36,987 nt of DNA from JAFAGX01 sp035624085 (GTDB taxonomy: Bacteria > Acidobacteriota > Terriglobia > Terriglobales > Acidobacteriaceae), in assembly GCA_035624085.1 (NCBI GenBank), contig DASPSE010000012.1, forward strand, positions 1 to 36,987. The letters are read 5' to 3'. The notes beneath the pieces were generated by a model. The model searched no databases. It had not been told where the DNA came from and worked only from the letters and a program-made list of their open reading frames with translations. Of this stretch, positions 6,486-15,736 are shown in pieces; within the stretch, counting starts at the first letter, position 1, and every line of letters starts with the position of its first letter. The translations under genes were made by a program, and so were the position numbers.

Positions 6486-9400
6486 ATGACGCGATCTGTC
6501 ATCGTTCCCATCTCTGTTTTTCTGCTGCTGGCAGGCTTCGGAAGGACACAAGAGAACACGCAAGCCTCGCCGCCTCCTGATCCTTACAAATCCACGCTGG
6601 ATCGCCTCGGGTCGCTGACCGCATTTCCGTTGCCACAATGGCGCGTTCACACCGATGTAGCTCATCCGGAAGACCCGTCGTTGGATGACTCCCGTTGGGA
6701 CGCCACCCAGCCGGGCGCCAAGTGGACTGGCCCACGCGTTCTGCGCTGCTGGATCGAGATTCCGGACAAGGTCAATGGCTACGCGATTCAAGGCTCCAAG
6801 GTGAAACTGGATCTGAGGTTCGATTTTCCCTTGAATAATTTAGGCCCAGTCACGATTTCGGTATTTTCCAACGGATCGCTTGCCTATCGCGGAGACGATG
6901 ACATGCAGCAACCGATTCTGCTGACCGCGAACGCAGAGCCGCACCAGAAATTTCTCATCGCTGCACGGGTCGTCGCAGGAGACACCGAGGCGCGCTTCGA
7001 ACGGGCTCAGCTATTGATTGAGCCGCCAGCCGGGCGGCCTGATCCAGCGATGTTGCGCACAGAAATCATCGCGGCGCGGCCGATGATCGAAGCCTACGAA
7101 GACGGAAAAGCCGAACGTGAGCAGGCGCTCGATGCTGCTGTAAAGGCCGTTGACTTTTCGCTGCTTGATAAAGGTGACCAGGCAGGTTTTGACGCGTCGC
7201 TGCGGAATGCCCACAGCCACTTGCAAACGCTGCAGCCCTGGCTGAAACAGTTTACCATTCGGGCCATCGGCAACTCGCATATCGACATGGCGTGGCTGTG
7301 GCCCTGGACCGAGACCGTCGAGGTGGTGCGCAATACGTTTCAAAGTGTTCTGGACCTGATGCGCGAGTATCCGGACCTGAAGTTCTCCATGTCGTCTGCC
7401 CGCACCTATGAATGGATGCAGGAAAAATATCCCGACCTGTTCGAGCAAGTACAGCAACGAGTGAAAGAGGGCCGATGGGAGGTCGTCGGCGGCATGTGGG
7501 TTGAGCCGGACCTGAATATGCCAGATGGGGAGTCGCTGGTTCGTCAGATTCTTGTCGGGAAACGATATTTCGAGAAGAATTTTGGCGTCGACATCAAAAT
7601 TGGCTGGAATCCGGATTCGTTCGGGTACAACTGGCAACTGCCGCAAATCTACAAGAAATCTGGCATCGATTACTTCGTAACAAGCAAACTGCTCTGGGCC
7701 ACGGATTACACAAAATTTCCCTACCGGCTCTTCTGGTGGGAAGCGCCCGATGGCAGCCGGCTTCTCTCATATTTTCCGCACGAATATGCAAATGAATTCG
7801 AACCCGAGCAGATCGCGAAGGATTTGTCCTTCTATGCGCCGCTGATTTACGGCCCTAAGGTAATTGACACGCCGCAAATGCTGTACTTGTACGGCATAGG
7901 CGACCACGGCGGTGGTCCGACGCGAACCATGCTGGATCGTGCCGACCGGCTACGGGCGCCAGATACGGTGTTTCCAAAAATCCAGTTCAGTACGGCGAAG
8001 GATTTCTTCGGCGACTTACAAGCCGAGCTTCCCAACCTCAAAGTGCCCACCTGGAAGGACGAACTCTACTTCGAATACCACCGCGGCGTGTACACAACAC
8101 AGTCGGAAACCAAGCGGCGGATTCGGCAGGACGAAGAACTGACACTGGACGCGGAAAAGTACGCTTCCTTCGCGTCGCTTTTCGGCAAGCCCTACCCTCA
8201 GGGAGAATTCGAGCTCGCCTGGAAGAATCTGCTATTCGACCATTTTCACGACGTCATGCCGGGCTCCGGCATTGCGGTGAACTATCTGGATGCCAAGCGT
8301 AACCTGGAGGATGTTGCCCGCGCGGACCACGAAATCACGAACAGGTCACTCGCCGAGATTTTAGCCCGGATCAACACACAAGGTGACGGCGTTCCGGTGG
8401 TGGTTTTCAATTCCCTGTCCTGGCCTCGCACCGAGGTGATTGAGGTCGAAGCCCAACTTCCCGGACCGGCAACACAAGTTGAGGTGGTCGATTCGAAGGG
8501 GCAGCTGGTCGAGTCCCAGTTGATTTCGATTGAGCCAGCCACAAATCGCGCTCGTCTGCTGGTGCTGGTGAATGTCCCGGCTCTCGGCTACCAAACCTTT
8601 TTCGTGCGCGCTGGCAACAAGGCGACTATGGATCTGTTGGCGGTGGGCAGTCCCCGACTTTTGCGCTTTGTGAACGGCTCTGGCGATCAACTTGAGAACG
8701 AATTCATTCGCCTTCGAATCGATCCTCAAACCGGCTGCATGACCAGCCTGTTCGACAAGCGCAGTCAGACCGAAGCACTGGCTCCCGCCGAAACTGATAC
8801 TGGCGGCCCGAAGACCGCGACATGCGGCAATCTCTTGCAGGCTTTCTACGACAAACCCAAGCGCTGGGATGCCTGGAACATCGATGCTGATTTTGAAAAC
8901 AAGCATTGGGACCTCGATAAAGCGGATGAGGTCAAGCTGATCGAAAACGGTCCTTTGCGAGCAGTGATTCGCGTGACGAACCACTTTCAGAATTCAAGCT
9001 TCACGCGTGATATCACCATGTACGCCGGCATGCCTCGAGTGGATGTGAAAATGCACGCGGACTGGCACGAGAAACACATCCTGCTCAAAGTCGCATTTCC
9101 TCTGAGCGCCCACAACGACAAAGCAACGTTCGAGATTCCTTTTGGCTCAATCGAGCGACCAACCACCCGCAACACGCCAGCCGAACAAGCCAAGTTTGAA
9201 GTGCCGGCCCAGCGCTGGGCGGATTTGTCAGATTCGAAACATGGCCTCAGCCTGCTGAATGACAGCAAGTACGGATACGACGCGAAAGGCAACGTCTTGC
9301 GACTTTCATTGCTGCGTTCGCCCGATTGGCCCGATCCGCATGCCGACGAGGGCGAACATGAATTTACCTATTCGCTCTACCCGCACAGCGGAAGCTGGCG

Positions 9401-9776
9401 GGATGCCCGGACTGTTCAGCGCGGATACGAACTCAACTACCAACTCATTGCGGTGCCAACGAACAAGCACCAGGGGCCTCTCCCGCCCGAGCATTCCTTT
9501 GTTCAAGTACGACCAGAAAACGTTGTGCTGACGGCAGTGAAGAAAGCAGAGGACGACCAAACACTGATACTGCGGTTCTTCGAGTGGGCGGGGAGAGAAT
9601 CCAACGTTACGGTTCAGCTTCCCGCAATAGCACAGTCGGCCGTGGAGACCGATTTGATGGAACGACCTATCGGACCTCTTCCGCTCCTCAAAGATGTCGT
9701 CACCATTCACACCAAGCCGTACGAGATCAAGACTGTGAAAGTGCAATTCGCGCCGACACACGAGCGCGGCGATTAG
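6486..9776 (+). CDS. Exported alpha-mannosidase, glycoside hydrolase family 38
   Basis: Retaining exo-alpha-mannosidase that releases mannose from glycans. The 1096-aa protein starts with a probable signal peptide (RSVIVPISVFLLLAGFG), so it should act in the periplasm or at the cell surface. The GH38 catalytic domain shows the zinc-binding HID at H265/D267 within NSHIDMAWLWPWTE, the nucleophile aspartate D377 in GWNPDSFGY, and GDHGGGPT with D473/H474. The middle DHFHDVMPGSGI segment is also typical. C-terminal beta-sandwich domains (GH38C) follow, including ENEFIRLRIDPQTG. Length matches the long GH38 class. TTAGGA lies ahead of the ATG. The gene is followed 12 bp later by a sugar-porter gene, arguing for uptake of the released sugar. 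Preference among alpha-1,2/1,3/1,6 linkages cannot be judged. Confidence 0.93.
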   Translation: MTRSVIVPISVFLLLAGFGRTQENTQASPPPDPYKSTLDRLGSLTAFPLPQWRVHTDVAHPEDPSLDDSRWDATQPGAKWTGPRVLRCWIEIPDKVNGYAIQGSKVKLDLRFDFPLNNLGPVTISVFSNGSLAYRGDDDMQQPILLTANAEPHQKFLIAARVVAGDTEARFERAQLLIEPPAGRPDPAMLRTEIIAARPMIEAYEDGKAEREQALDAAVKAVDFSLLDKGDQAGFDASLRNAHSHLQTLQPWLKQFTIRAIGNSHIDMAWLWPWTETVEVVRNTFQSVLDLMREYPDLKFSMSSARTYEWMQEKYPDLFEQVQQRVKEGRWEVVGGMWVEPDLNMPDGESLVRQILVGKRYFEKNFGVDIKIGWNPDSFGYNWQLPQIYKKSGIDYFVTSKLLWATDYTKFPYRLFWWEAPDGSRLLSYFPHEYANEFEPEQIAKDLSFYAPLIYGPKVIDTPQMLYLYGIGDHGGGPTRTMLDRADRLRAPDTVFPKIQFSTAKDFFGDLQAELPNLKVPTWKDELYFEYHRGVYTTQSETKRRIRQDEELTLDAEKYASFASLFGKPYPQGEFELAWKNLLFDHFHDVMPGSGIAVNYLDAKRNLEDVARADHEITNRSLAEILARINTQGDGVPVVVFNSLSWPRTEVIEVEAQLPGPATQVEVVDSKGQLVESQLISIEPATNRARLLVLVNVPALGYQTFFVRAGNKATMDLLAVGSPRLLRFVNGSGDQLENEFIRLRIDPQTGCMTSLFDKRSQTEALAPAETDTGGPKTATCGNLLQAFYDKPKRWDAWNIDADFENKHWDLDKADEVKLIENGPLRAVIRVTNHFQNSSFTRDITMYAGMPRVDVKMHADWHEKHILLKVAFPLSAHNDKATFEIPFGSIERPTTRNTPAEQAKFEVPAQRWADLSDSKHGLSLLNDSKYGYDAKGNVLRLSLLRSPDWPDPHADEGEHEFTYSLYPHSGSWRDARTVQRGYELNYQLIAVPTNKHQGPLPPEHSFVQVRPENVVLTAVKKAEDDQTLILRFFEWAGRESNVTVQLPAIAQSAVETDLMERPIGPLPLLKDVVTIHTKPYEIKTVKVQFAPTHERGD

Positions 9777-9788
9777 ATCGGGCCGCCA

Positions 9789-11117
9789 ATGAAGCTCAAC
9801 GCGTATTTGGCAAAAAGCACAGCGGTCGCCGCGCTCGGAGGGTTGTTGTTTGGCTTTGATACCGCTGTCATTTCCGGAACTACCAGCACGCTTACTCAAA
9901 CCTATCAACTTTCCCCCGCCTTGCTGGGAGTGACTGTCGCCAGCGCTCTGTGGGGTACGATTCTGGGGGCAATGCTGGCCGGTATCCCCGGAGAACGCTA
10001 CGGCCGGCGCGACAGTCTGCGGCTGATGGCCATTCTGTACCTAATCTCCGCCCTCGGCTGCGCGGCTGCCTGGAATTGGTATGCGCTTGTCGCATTTCGT
10101 TTCATCGGCGGCCTTGGGATTGGCGGCTCTTCCGTGCTTGGCCCGATGTACATTGCCGAGATTGCGCCCCCAAGAATTCGCGGTCGGCTGGTGGGATTCT
10201 TTCAGTTCAACATTGTGTTCGGGATTCTCGTAGCCTATTTTTCCAACTACCTCATTGGCCTACAACGCTTCGGACTCTCGGAATGGCGCTGGGAACTTGG
10301 CGTCACGGCGATTCCGGCAGCGCTTTTCTTTCTGATGCTGTTCAGAATTCCTCGCAGCCCGCGCTGGTTGGTGAAGAAAAACCGCGCGGCAGAAGCCAGA
10401 AACGTATTGCAATTGACGGGAGAAGAAAACTTCGAGCAGGAACTTGAGGACATTATCAAGTCTATTCATGTGGAGCAGGAACAAGTAGCAGAGAAACTGT
10501 TCTCGCGAAAGTATCTCTTCCCGATCTTCCTTGCCGTAAGCATCGGCATGTTTAATCAACTTTCGGGCATCAATGCGATTCTGTACTACCTGAACGACAT
10601 CTTCGCTCACGCAGGCTTCAGCAAGATGTCGGGGAACCTTCAGGCAGTCGCGGTCGGCGGAACGAATCTGCTGTTCACTGTCATTGCTATGTCCGTCATC
10701 GACAAAATCGGACGCAAGCTCCTCCTTCTGACCGGCGCCGTGGGAATGGCGTTGTGCCTGGCCGGCGTGTCGGCCATCTTCTTCACCGGCCGGAATCAGA
10801 ACCTGCTGGTCTGGCTGCTGATCGGCTTTATCGCTTGTTTTGCCTTTTCGCAGGGCGCCGTAATCTGGGTTTATCTTGCCGAGATATTTCCAAACAATGT
10901 GCGCGCCAAGGGGCAAAGCCTGGGCAGCTTCTCGCACTGGTTCATGAACGCGCTGATTTCCGGATTGTTTCCGCTGGTCGCGGCTGCCTCGGGCGGCTAT
11001 CCTTTTGCCTTCTTCTCAGCCATGATGGTGTTGCAGTTCTTCGTGGTTTTGTTTGTGTACCCCGAAACCAAGGCTCTATCTTTGGAGGAGATGGAGAGAA
11101 AATTGGGGATCAACTGA
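9789..11117 (+). CDS. Sugar porter, major facilitator superfamily
   Basis: A 442-aa, 12-helix transporter of the sugar porter family (TC 2.A.1.1; XylE/GalP/GLUT type), probably a sugar:proton symporter. Signature motifs in order are GFDTAVISGT in helix 1, GERYGRRDSL in loop 2-3, PRSPRWLVKK at the end of helix 6, QLSGINAILYYLNDIF in helix 7, DKIGRKLLLL in loop 8-9, VYLAEIFPNNVRAKGQS and the closing PETKALSLEEME. The Q-x2-G-x-N region in helix 7 and PETK are hallmarks of hexose/pentose porters. It starts 12 bp after the alpha-mannosidase stop, so the two are probably co-transcribed; mannose or a related hexose is the obvious, though unproven, substrate. The ribosome-binding site is weak, consistent with translational coupling. 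Confidence 0.92.
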   Translation: MKLNAYLAKSTAVAALGGLLFGFDTAVISGTTSTLTQTYQLSPALLGVTVASALWGTILGAMLAGIPGERYGRRDSLRLMAILYLISALGCAAAWNWYALVAFRFIGGLGIGGSSVLGPMYIAEIAPPRIRGRLVGFFQFNIVFGILVAYFSNYLIGLQRFGLSEWRWELGVTAIPAALFFLMLFRIPRSPRWLVKKNRAAEARNVLQLTGEENFEQELEDIIKSIHVEQEQVAEKLFSRKYLFPIFLAVSIGMFNQLSGINAILYYLNDIFAHAGFSKMSGNLQAVAVGGTNLLFTVIAMSVIDKIGRKLLLLTGAVGMALCLAGVSAIFFTGRNQNLLVWLLIGFIACFAFSQGAVIWVYLAEIFPNNVRAKGQSLGSFSHWFMNALISGLFPLVAAASGGYPFAFFSAMMVLQFFVVLFVYPETKALSLEEMERKLGIN

Positions 11118-11131
11118 ATTCCCGCGAGAAT

Positions 11132-11246
11132 GTCATCCTGAGCTGGCTTTAGCCGCGAAGGATCTTACGACAGCCTATGCCAAGTGTGGCGCGTCGAGGA
11201 CCCTTGACGCGCCTCTGCAGATAGACACGCCACGTAAGATTCTTCG
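11132..11246. repeat. Palindromic intergenic repeat element
   Basis: This element fills much of the 444-bp gap after the sugar porter. It opens with GTCATCCTGAGC and GCGAAGGATCT (11132-11165), the same pair of blocks seen at 24076-24114. Inside are a 14-bp inverted repeat with one mismatch (11156-11169 against 11233-11246) and a central hairpin, GGCGCGTCGAGG (11188-11199) with CCTTGACGCGCC (11202-11213), that includes one G-T wobble. It is probably a dispersed genomic palindrome and could also end the mannosidase transcript. I see no gene or other clear signal in the rest of the gap (11247-11561). Confidence 0.6.
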
Positions 11247-11561
11247 TGAGCTATTCTCTCCGCCGCGGAGATGTCTTCCGGCGGGTTTCCGTCTACCACT
11301 AGCAGACTGCGTCATTGCCGTGATGAATCGAGCCGGCCTGCTTGTCTCCTCATAGTAAGCGCTCGGCATCTGCAGTGGACGGAGATGGCCGGAACGCCTT
11401 CTGTCATGCAGCATCAATAAGGTATCGAAGAACTAAGGACCTCGTCATAGCAACCCTTTTTCAGAAATCTGCTCACCAATACTTGGCAAATACGTCGAAT
11501 GAGCGTAGAGTGTTCGTTTTCCACAGGGCACTTCTCTGTCCCAATCTTAGGAGCATACTGC

Positions 11562-12314
11562 ATGGGTCATCGCCTGTTTGCTTTGCTTGCCGTTTTTTGC
11601 CTTAATCTCTTCGCCTTATCCCAAACCGTCGACGAGTTGGTCAATAAGAACATCGAAGCCAAAGGCGGGATAGACAAAATCAAAGCGGTCAAGACCGTGC
11701 GCATGAGCGGCCGGGCCGTGTTCCCGGGCGGGTTTGTCGCGGCCGCCGGACAGGAAAACATGCGCCCGAATTTGTTACGGGAGACCTTCTCGCTGCAAGG
11801 CATGACAGCAGTCCAGGCTTATGACGGGACCACGGGCTGGACGATTCAGCCCTTCGGAGGAAAGAAGGATCCTCAACTGATGGGCGAAGACGATCTGCGC
11901 GATCTTCTGATTGACGCCGATATTGATGGCCCCCTGGTCGATTACAAGGCGAAAGGCAACACCGTGGAATATCTGGGCCATGACATCGTGGACGGCGATG
12001 ATGCGCTGCGTCTCAAAGTCACCCTGAAAAATGGCGACATCGTTTATTACTTCCTGGATCCAGATACCTATTTGGAGATCCGCAAAGAGACGCAGGAATT
12101 TATCCGCGGCTCAGTGAAGGAAAATGCCAGTGAAATGGGCGCTTACAAGCCAGTTGCCGGAGTCATGTATCCCTATTCCATATCCTCGGGTCCAAGAAAC
12201 GATCCCACTTCGTGGCAAACCTTCACCATCGACAAGATTGAAGTCAACGTCCCCTTGGACAATGCCGATTTCGCAGTCCCGGCTTCCCTGAAGAAAGAAG
12301 AATCCAAGAAGTGA
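11562..12314 (+). CDS. Exported LolA-like (lipoprotein-sorting-like fold) protein
   Basis: A 250-aa protein with a signal peptide (GHRLFALLAVFCLNLFALSQ) and a mature part that looks like the half-barrel of outer-membrane lipoprotein-sorting proteins: VDELVNKNIEAKGGIDKIKA at its start, then repeated strands (VKTVRMSGR; AYDGTTGWTIQPFGG; LRLKVTLKNGDIVYYFLDP; YLEIRKE). This pattern is common in acidobacterial exported proteins next to peptidase or transporter genes; cargo is unknown. The start is ATG 11562 with TAGGAG ahead; an upstream in-frame extension to 11499 lacks a signal peptide and is less likely. The next gene begins 59 bp downstream on the same strand, so the two may be co-transcribed. 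Confidence 0.75.
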   Translation: MGHRLFALLAVFCLNLFALSQTVDELVNKNIEAKGGIDKIKAVKTVRMSGRAVFPGGFVAAAGQENMRPNLLRETFSLQGMTAVQAYDGTTGWTIQPFGGKKDPQLMGEDDLRDLLIDADIDGPLVDYKAKGNTVEYLGHDIVDGDDALRLKVTLKNGDIVYYFLDPDTYLEIRKETQEFIRGSVKENASEMGAYKPVAGVMYPYSISSGPRNDPTSWQTFTIDKIEVNVPLDNADFAVPASLKKEESKK

Positions 12315-12373
12315 CGCATCAAGAAATTCTCCGCCCATCACGTTCGTGGGCGTTTGCAAAGAGGACTCTTACC

Positions 12374-15300
12374 ATGGCTGCTTTCGCTCGTCGCTTTCCT
12401 AGTCTACTCAACTCATTAGCTTGCCTGCTTGTTTGCGGCGCGTGTTTCCTGACGGCCTCCGCTCAGCCGCCTGTCAGGTTTGACGCAGCAACCATTTCTG
12501 GATTGCCCATCCGCAACATCGGCTCGGCCACGATGAGTGGACGTATCGCCGCAGTGGATGCGATCGAGAAAGACGGACGCATCACCGTCTTCGTTGGAGC
12601 AGCCAGCGGAGGCGTGTGGAAGTCGGTCAACGGCGGAACAACCTTCCGGCCTGTTTTCGACCGCCAATCGGTACAGTCTATTGGCTCGGTCACCATCGAC
12701 AAGTCGAATCCCAGCATCGTGTGGGTGGGTACCGGCGAGGCCTGGACCAGAAACAGCGCTTCGGTCGGTGACGGCATTTACAAGTCTACCGACGGCGGAG
12801 AGAACTGGACCAACATGGGGTTGAAGGACTCCGAGCGCATCGCAAAAATTCTCGTCAATCCCAGGGACAGCAACAGTGTTCTGGCATGTGTCACCGGCCA
12901 TCTCTGGAATGACAGTGACGAACGCGGCGTTTTCAAAACCAGTAACGGCGGCAAAACCTGGAACAAGGTCCTGGCTGGCGCGAATGCTTCGACCGGTTGC
13001 GCCATGATTGCCAGCAGCCCGCAGGAACCGAGCACGGTCTTTGCTTCTATGTGGGACTTCCGCCGTCAGGGCTGGACGTTTCGCTCCGGTGGTCCTGGCA
13101 GTGGACTCTACAAATCCACCGACGGGGGCGAGCACTGGACAGAACTCACCAGCAGCAACAGCAAGGGGCTTCCCGATAAGCCCTACGGCCGAATCGCCTT
13201 GGCAGTCGCCGCCTCCAAGCCGCAGGTGGTTTATGCCGTGATCGAGTCAAAGAATGGAGCGCTGTATCGTTCTGATGATAGCGGGGAGAACTGGAGCCGT
13301 CTGGACTCCAGCCAGTTCATGATCTGGCGGCCATTTTACTTCGCAAATCTGATTGTCGATCCCAGGAACGAGAACAAGCTCTTCAAACCGGATGGGCCGC
13401 TGTTGCTCAGTGTGGATGGCGGTAAGAGCTTCAGTGCAGTGGCCAACGCCCATGGCGATTTTCACGACGTCTGGATCAATCCCGACAATCCCAACATCGT
13501 CTTCACCGGCGACGATGGCGGCCTTTGGCGCAGCGAAGACGGAGGCACTCGCTGGAAACATCAACTTAATCTGCCGGTCTCGCAGTTCTATCATGTGAGT
13601 ACGGACAATGCGAATCCTTATCACGTTTACGGCGGCTTGCAGGACAACAGCAGCTGGGTTGGCGATTCTTCTTATCCCGGCGGGGTGTCGAACTCGCGCT
13701 GGGAGAATGTTTACAACGGCGACGGTTTCTGGGCTTTTGAGGATCCCGCGGACTCCGACTACATCTACGCTGAATATCAAGGCGGTGACATTGGGCGGGT
13801 TAACCGTCACACGTTGGAAACACGGTCCATCAAGCCTTTTCCGCTCTACAAGGAAGACAAGCTGCGCTTCAACTGGAACACGCCCATTCACATGAGTCCC
13901 AATGAGAAGGGGACAATTTATCTTGGAGCTCAGTTCCTGTTCCGTTCCCGTGACCACGGACAGTCCTGGGAGCGGATTTCGCCCGATCTCACTACCAACG
14001 ATCCGGAAAAGCAGAAGCAGGAAGAATCCGGCGGTATCACCGTGGATAACTCGTCTGCCGAGATGCACACCTCCATCTACTCCATTTCAGAGTCGCCCAA
14101 GAATGGGCAGATCATCTGGGTCGGCACGGATGACGGAAATTTGCAGATCACGCGCGATGGCGCGAAGACCTGGACCAACGTGGTCGGCAACATCGCTGGA
14201 CTTGGGAAAAACTCCTGGGTCTCCACCGTCGCAGCCGGCCGCTTCGACGAGGGTACGGCTTACGTCACGTTTGATTGCCACACCTTCGGCGACATGAAAC
14301 CGTACGCTTACAAAACCACCGATTACGGTAAGACATGGAGTTCCTTGAACGTTCAGGAGAACGGCGTTCAAGGCTATGCGCACGTAATTACGGAAGACAC
14401 AGTCGATCCCGATCTGCTTTTCCTGGGAACTGAATTCGGCCTTTGGATGTCCTACGATGGCGGCCAGCACTGGGCGCAGTACAAAGCTACCAACTTCCCT
14501 GCAGCCGCGGTTCGCGACATCGTGGTGCAAGCTCGCGAATCCGATCTTGTGCTGGCCACACACGGACGCGGCATCTGGATCATCGACGACATTACTCCGC
14601 TGCGCGTGCTGACTCCCGATCTCATGTCAAAGGAGGCGGCATTCATCGGAACGCGTCCCGCGGTTCAATATCTCAACGCCAATGGCGGCTGGGCGGAAGG
14701 CGACGAAACTTTCACTGGGCCCAGCAGGAACACCGACGCTTTCATCAATTATTACCAGCGGAGTCGTCATATCTTCGGGGATCTGAAGATCGAAATCTTC
14801 GATCAGGATGGCAAACTGGTAGACACCGTGGCCAGCAGCAAACACAGAGGCCTGAGCCGCGCGACCTGGTCCATGCGGCTCAAACCGCCAACTGTGCCTC
14901 CCGCTGCTCAGGCTCTATTTGCGGCCGCTCAAGGACCGCGTGTGGTGCCGGGAACCTACACCGTCAAAATGACCAAAGGCGACCATGTCTACGCAACCCC
15001 GCTGCAAATTGTGCTTGATCCCCGCGCCAACTACACAGTGAAAGACCGCAAACAGCAATTCGAAACCATCATGAAGGTTTACAACCTGATGGGGCACATG
15101 AGCTACGGTGTGAGCGCGATTGAGGGCGTTCGTGACAGTGCCAATGCTCGCGCCTCAAAGGTCCCCGAGAAAGATCCGCTCCGCGCGCAGCTCCAGCAGC
15201 TCTCCGATGAAAGCGAAAAGCTTCGCTCCAAGATTGTTGCCACAAAAGAGGGCGGCGCGATCACGGGCGAAGAACGCATCCGCGAACACCTGGGCGAACT

Positions 15301-15559
15301 CTACGGAGACCTGAACCAATACGAAGGCAAACCTACCAAAGAACAGGCTGAACGCGCCGATTCGCTGGGGCATGAACTGGAAGATGTGATCGTTGAGTTC
15401 CGCAAGATGACCGACGCGGAATTGTCCACTATCAATACTGCCCTGAAGAAGAAAAAGATGGAAGCCATCTCGGTGCTCAGCGAAGCGGACTGGCAGAAAG
15501 AGCAGGAGGGAGGAACCGCGGGGAAAGCAAGCATGACCAGGGTTCGCGAATTGGATTAG
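12374..15559 (+). CDS. Large exported Asp-box beta-propeller protein (VPS10/sortilin-like)
   Basis: A 1061-aa protein with a signal peptide (about residues 1-30) followed by a long array of BNR/Asp-box blades of the S-x-D-x-G-x-x-W type: STDGGENW, TSNGGKTW, STDGGEHW, SDDSGENW, SEDGGTRW, SRDHGQSW, TRDGAKTW, TTDYGKTW and SYDGGQHW, plus weaker ones. This is the ten-bladed propeller layout of VPS10/sortilin-like and sialidase-like bacterial proteins often annotated as glycosyl hydrolase or VPS10 domain. A helical, charged C-terminal region (from about residue 870) may be a coiled coil. No catalytic residues can be assigned. The start is ATG 12374 with GAGGA upstream; a longer frame from 12311 would overlap the preceding gene by four bases. 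Confidence 0.85.
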   Translation: MAAFARRFPSLLNSLACLLVCGACFLTASAQPPVRFDAATISGLPIRNIGSATMSGRIAAVDAIEKDGRITVFVGAASGGVWKSVNGGTTFRPVFDRQSVQSIGSVTIDKSNPSIVWVGTGEAWTRNSASVGDGIYKSTDGGENWTNMGLKDSERIAKILVNPRDSNSVLACVTGHLWNDSDERGVFKTSNGGKTWNKVLAGANASTGCAMIASSPQEPSTVFASMWDFRRQGWTFRSGGPGSGLYKSTDGGEHWTELTSSNSKGLPDKPYGRIALAVAASKPQVVYAVIESKNGALYRSDDSGENWSRLDSSQFMIWRPFYFANLIVDPRNENKLFKPDGPLLLSVDGGKSFSAVANAHGDFHDVWINPDNPNIVFTGDDGGLWRSEDGGTRWKHQLNLPVSQFYHVSTDNANPYHVYGGLQDNSSWVGDSSYPGGVSNSRWENVYNGDGFWAFEDPADSDYIYAEYQGGDIGRVNRHTLETRSIKPFPLYKEDKLRFNWNTPIHMSPNEKGTIYLGAQFLFRSRDHGQSWERISPDLTTNDPEKQKQEESGGITVDNSSAEMHTSIYSISESPKNGQIIWVGTDDGNLQITRDGAKTWTNVVGNIAGLGKNSWVSTVAAGRFDEGTAYVTFDCHTFGDMKPYAYKTTDYGKTWSSLNVQENGVQGYAHVITEDTVDPDLLFLGTEFGLWMSYDGGQHWAQYKATNFPAAAVRDIVVQARESDLVLATHGRGIWIIDDITPLRVLTPDLMSKEAAFIGTRPAVQYLNANGGWAEGDETFTGPSRNTDAFINYYQRSRHIFGDLKIEIFDQDGKLVDTVASSKHRGLSRATWSMRLKPPTVPPAAQALFAAAQGPRVVPGTYTVKMTKGDHVYATPLQIVLDPRANYTVKDRKQQFETIMKVYNLMGHMSYGVSAIEGVRDSANARASKVPEKDPLRAQLQQLSDESEKLRSKIVATKEGGAITGEERIREHLGELYGDLNQYEGKPTKEQAERADSLGHELEDVIVEFRKMTDAELSTINTALKKKKMEAISVLSEADWQKEQEGGTAGKASMTRVRELD

Positions 15560-15691
15560 TTCTTCGCGAACTTAGGGGAATCCTCGTCGCCGTTGAGGTT
15601 AGAGCTTTTTAACCGCGAAGTGCGCAAGGCCAAGTTCGCTGTCAACGTCCCTTTGCTTATGTATTCGTCTTCGTTATAGAACCAAAATGAA

Positions 15692-15721
15692 AGCGGCCAG
15701 GCATCGATCTTCCTGGCCGCT
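15692..15721 (-). terminator. Intrinsic terminator of the aldehyde dehydrogenase gene
   Basis: AGCGGCCAGG (15692-15701) and CCTGGCCGCT (15712-15721) form a perfect 10-bp stem with a 10-base loop, 15 bases past the aldehyde dehydrogenase stop. Read leftward, it is followed by TTTCATTTTGG, a T-rich tail. The gap also lies at the end of the convergent Asp-box gene, so it may serve both sides, although the tail favours the minus strand. Confidence 0.7.
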
Positions 15722-15736
15722 CACCCCATCGAACAT

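Noticed and set aside
11118..11561. Small RNA or riboswitch in the gap after the sugar porter
   Set aside because: The strong hairpins are explained by the palindromic repeat shared with 24076-24114; no known riboswitch core was recognised.
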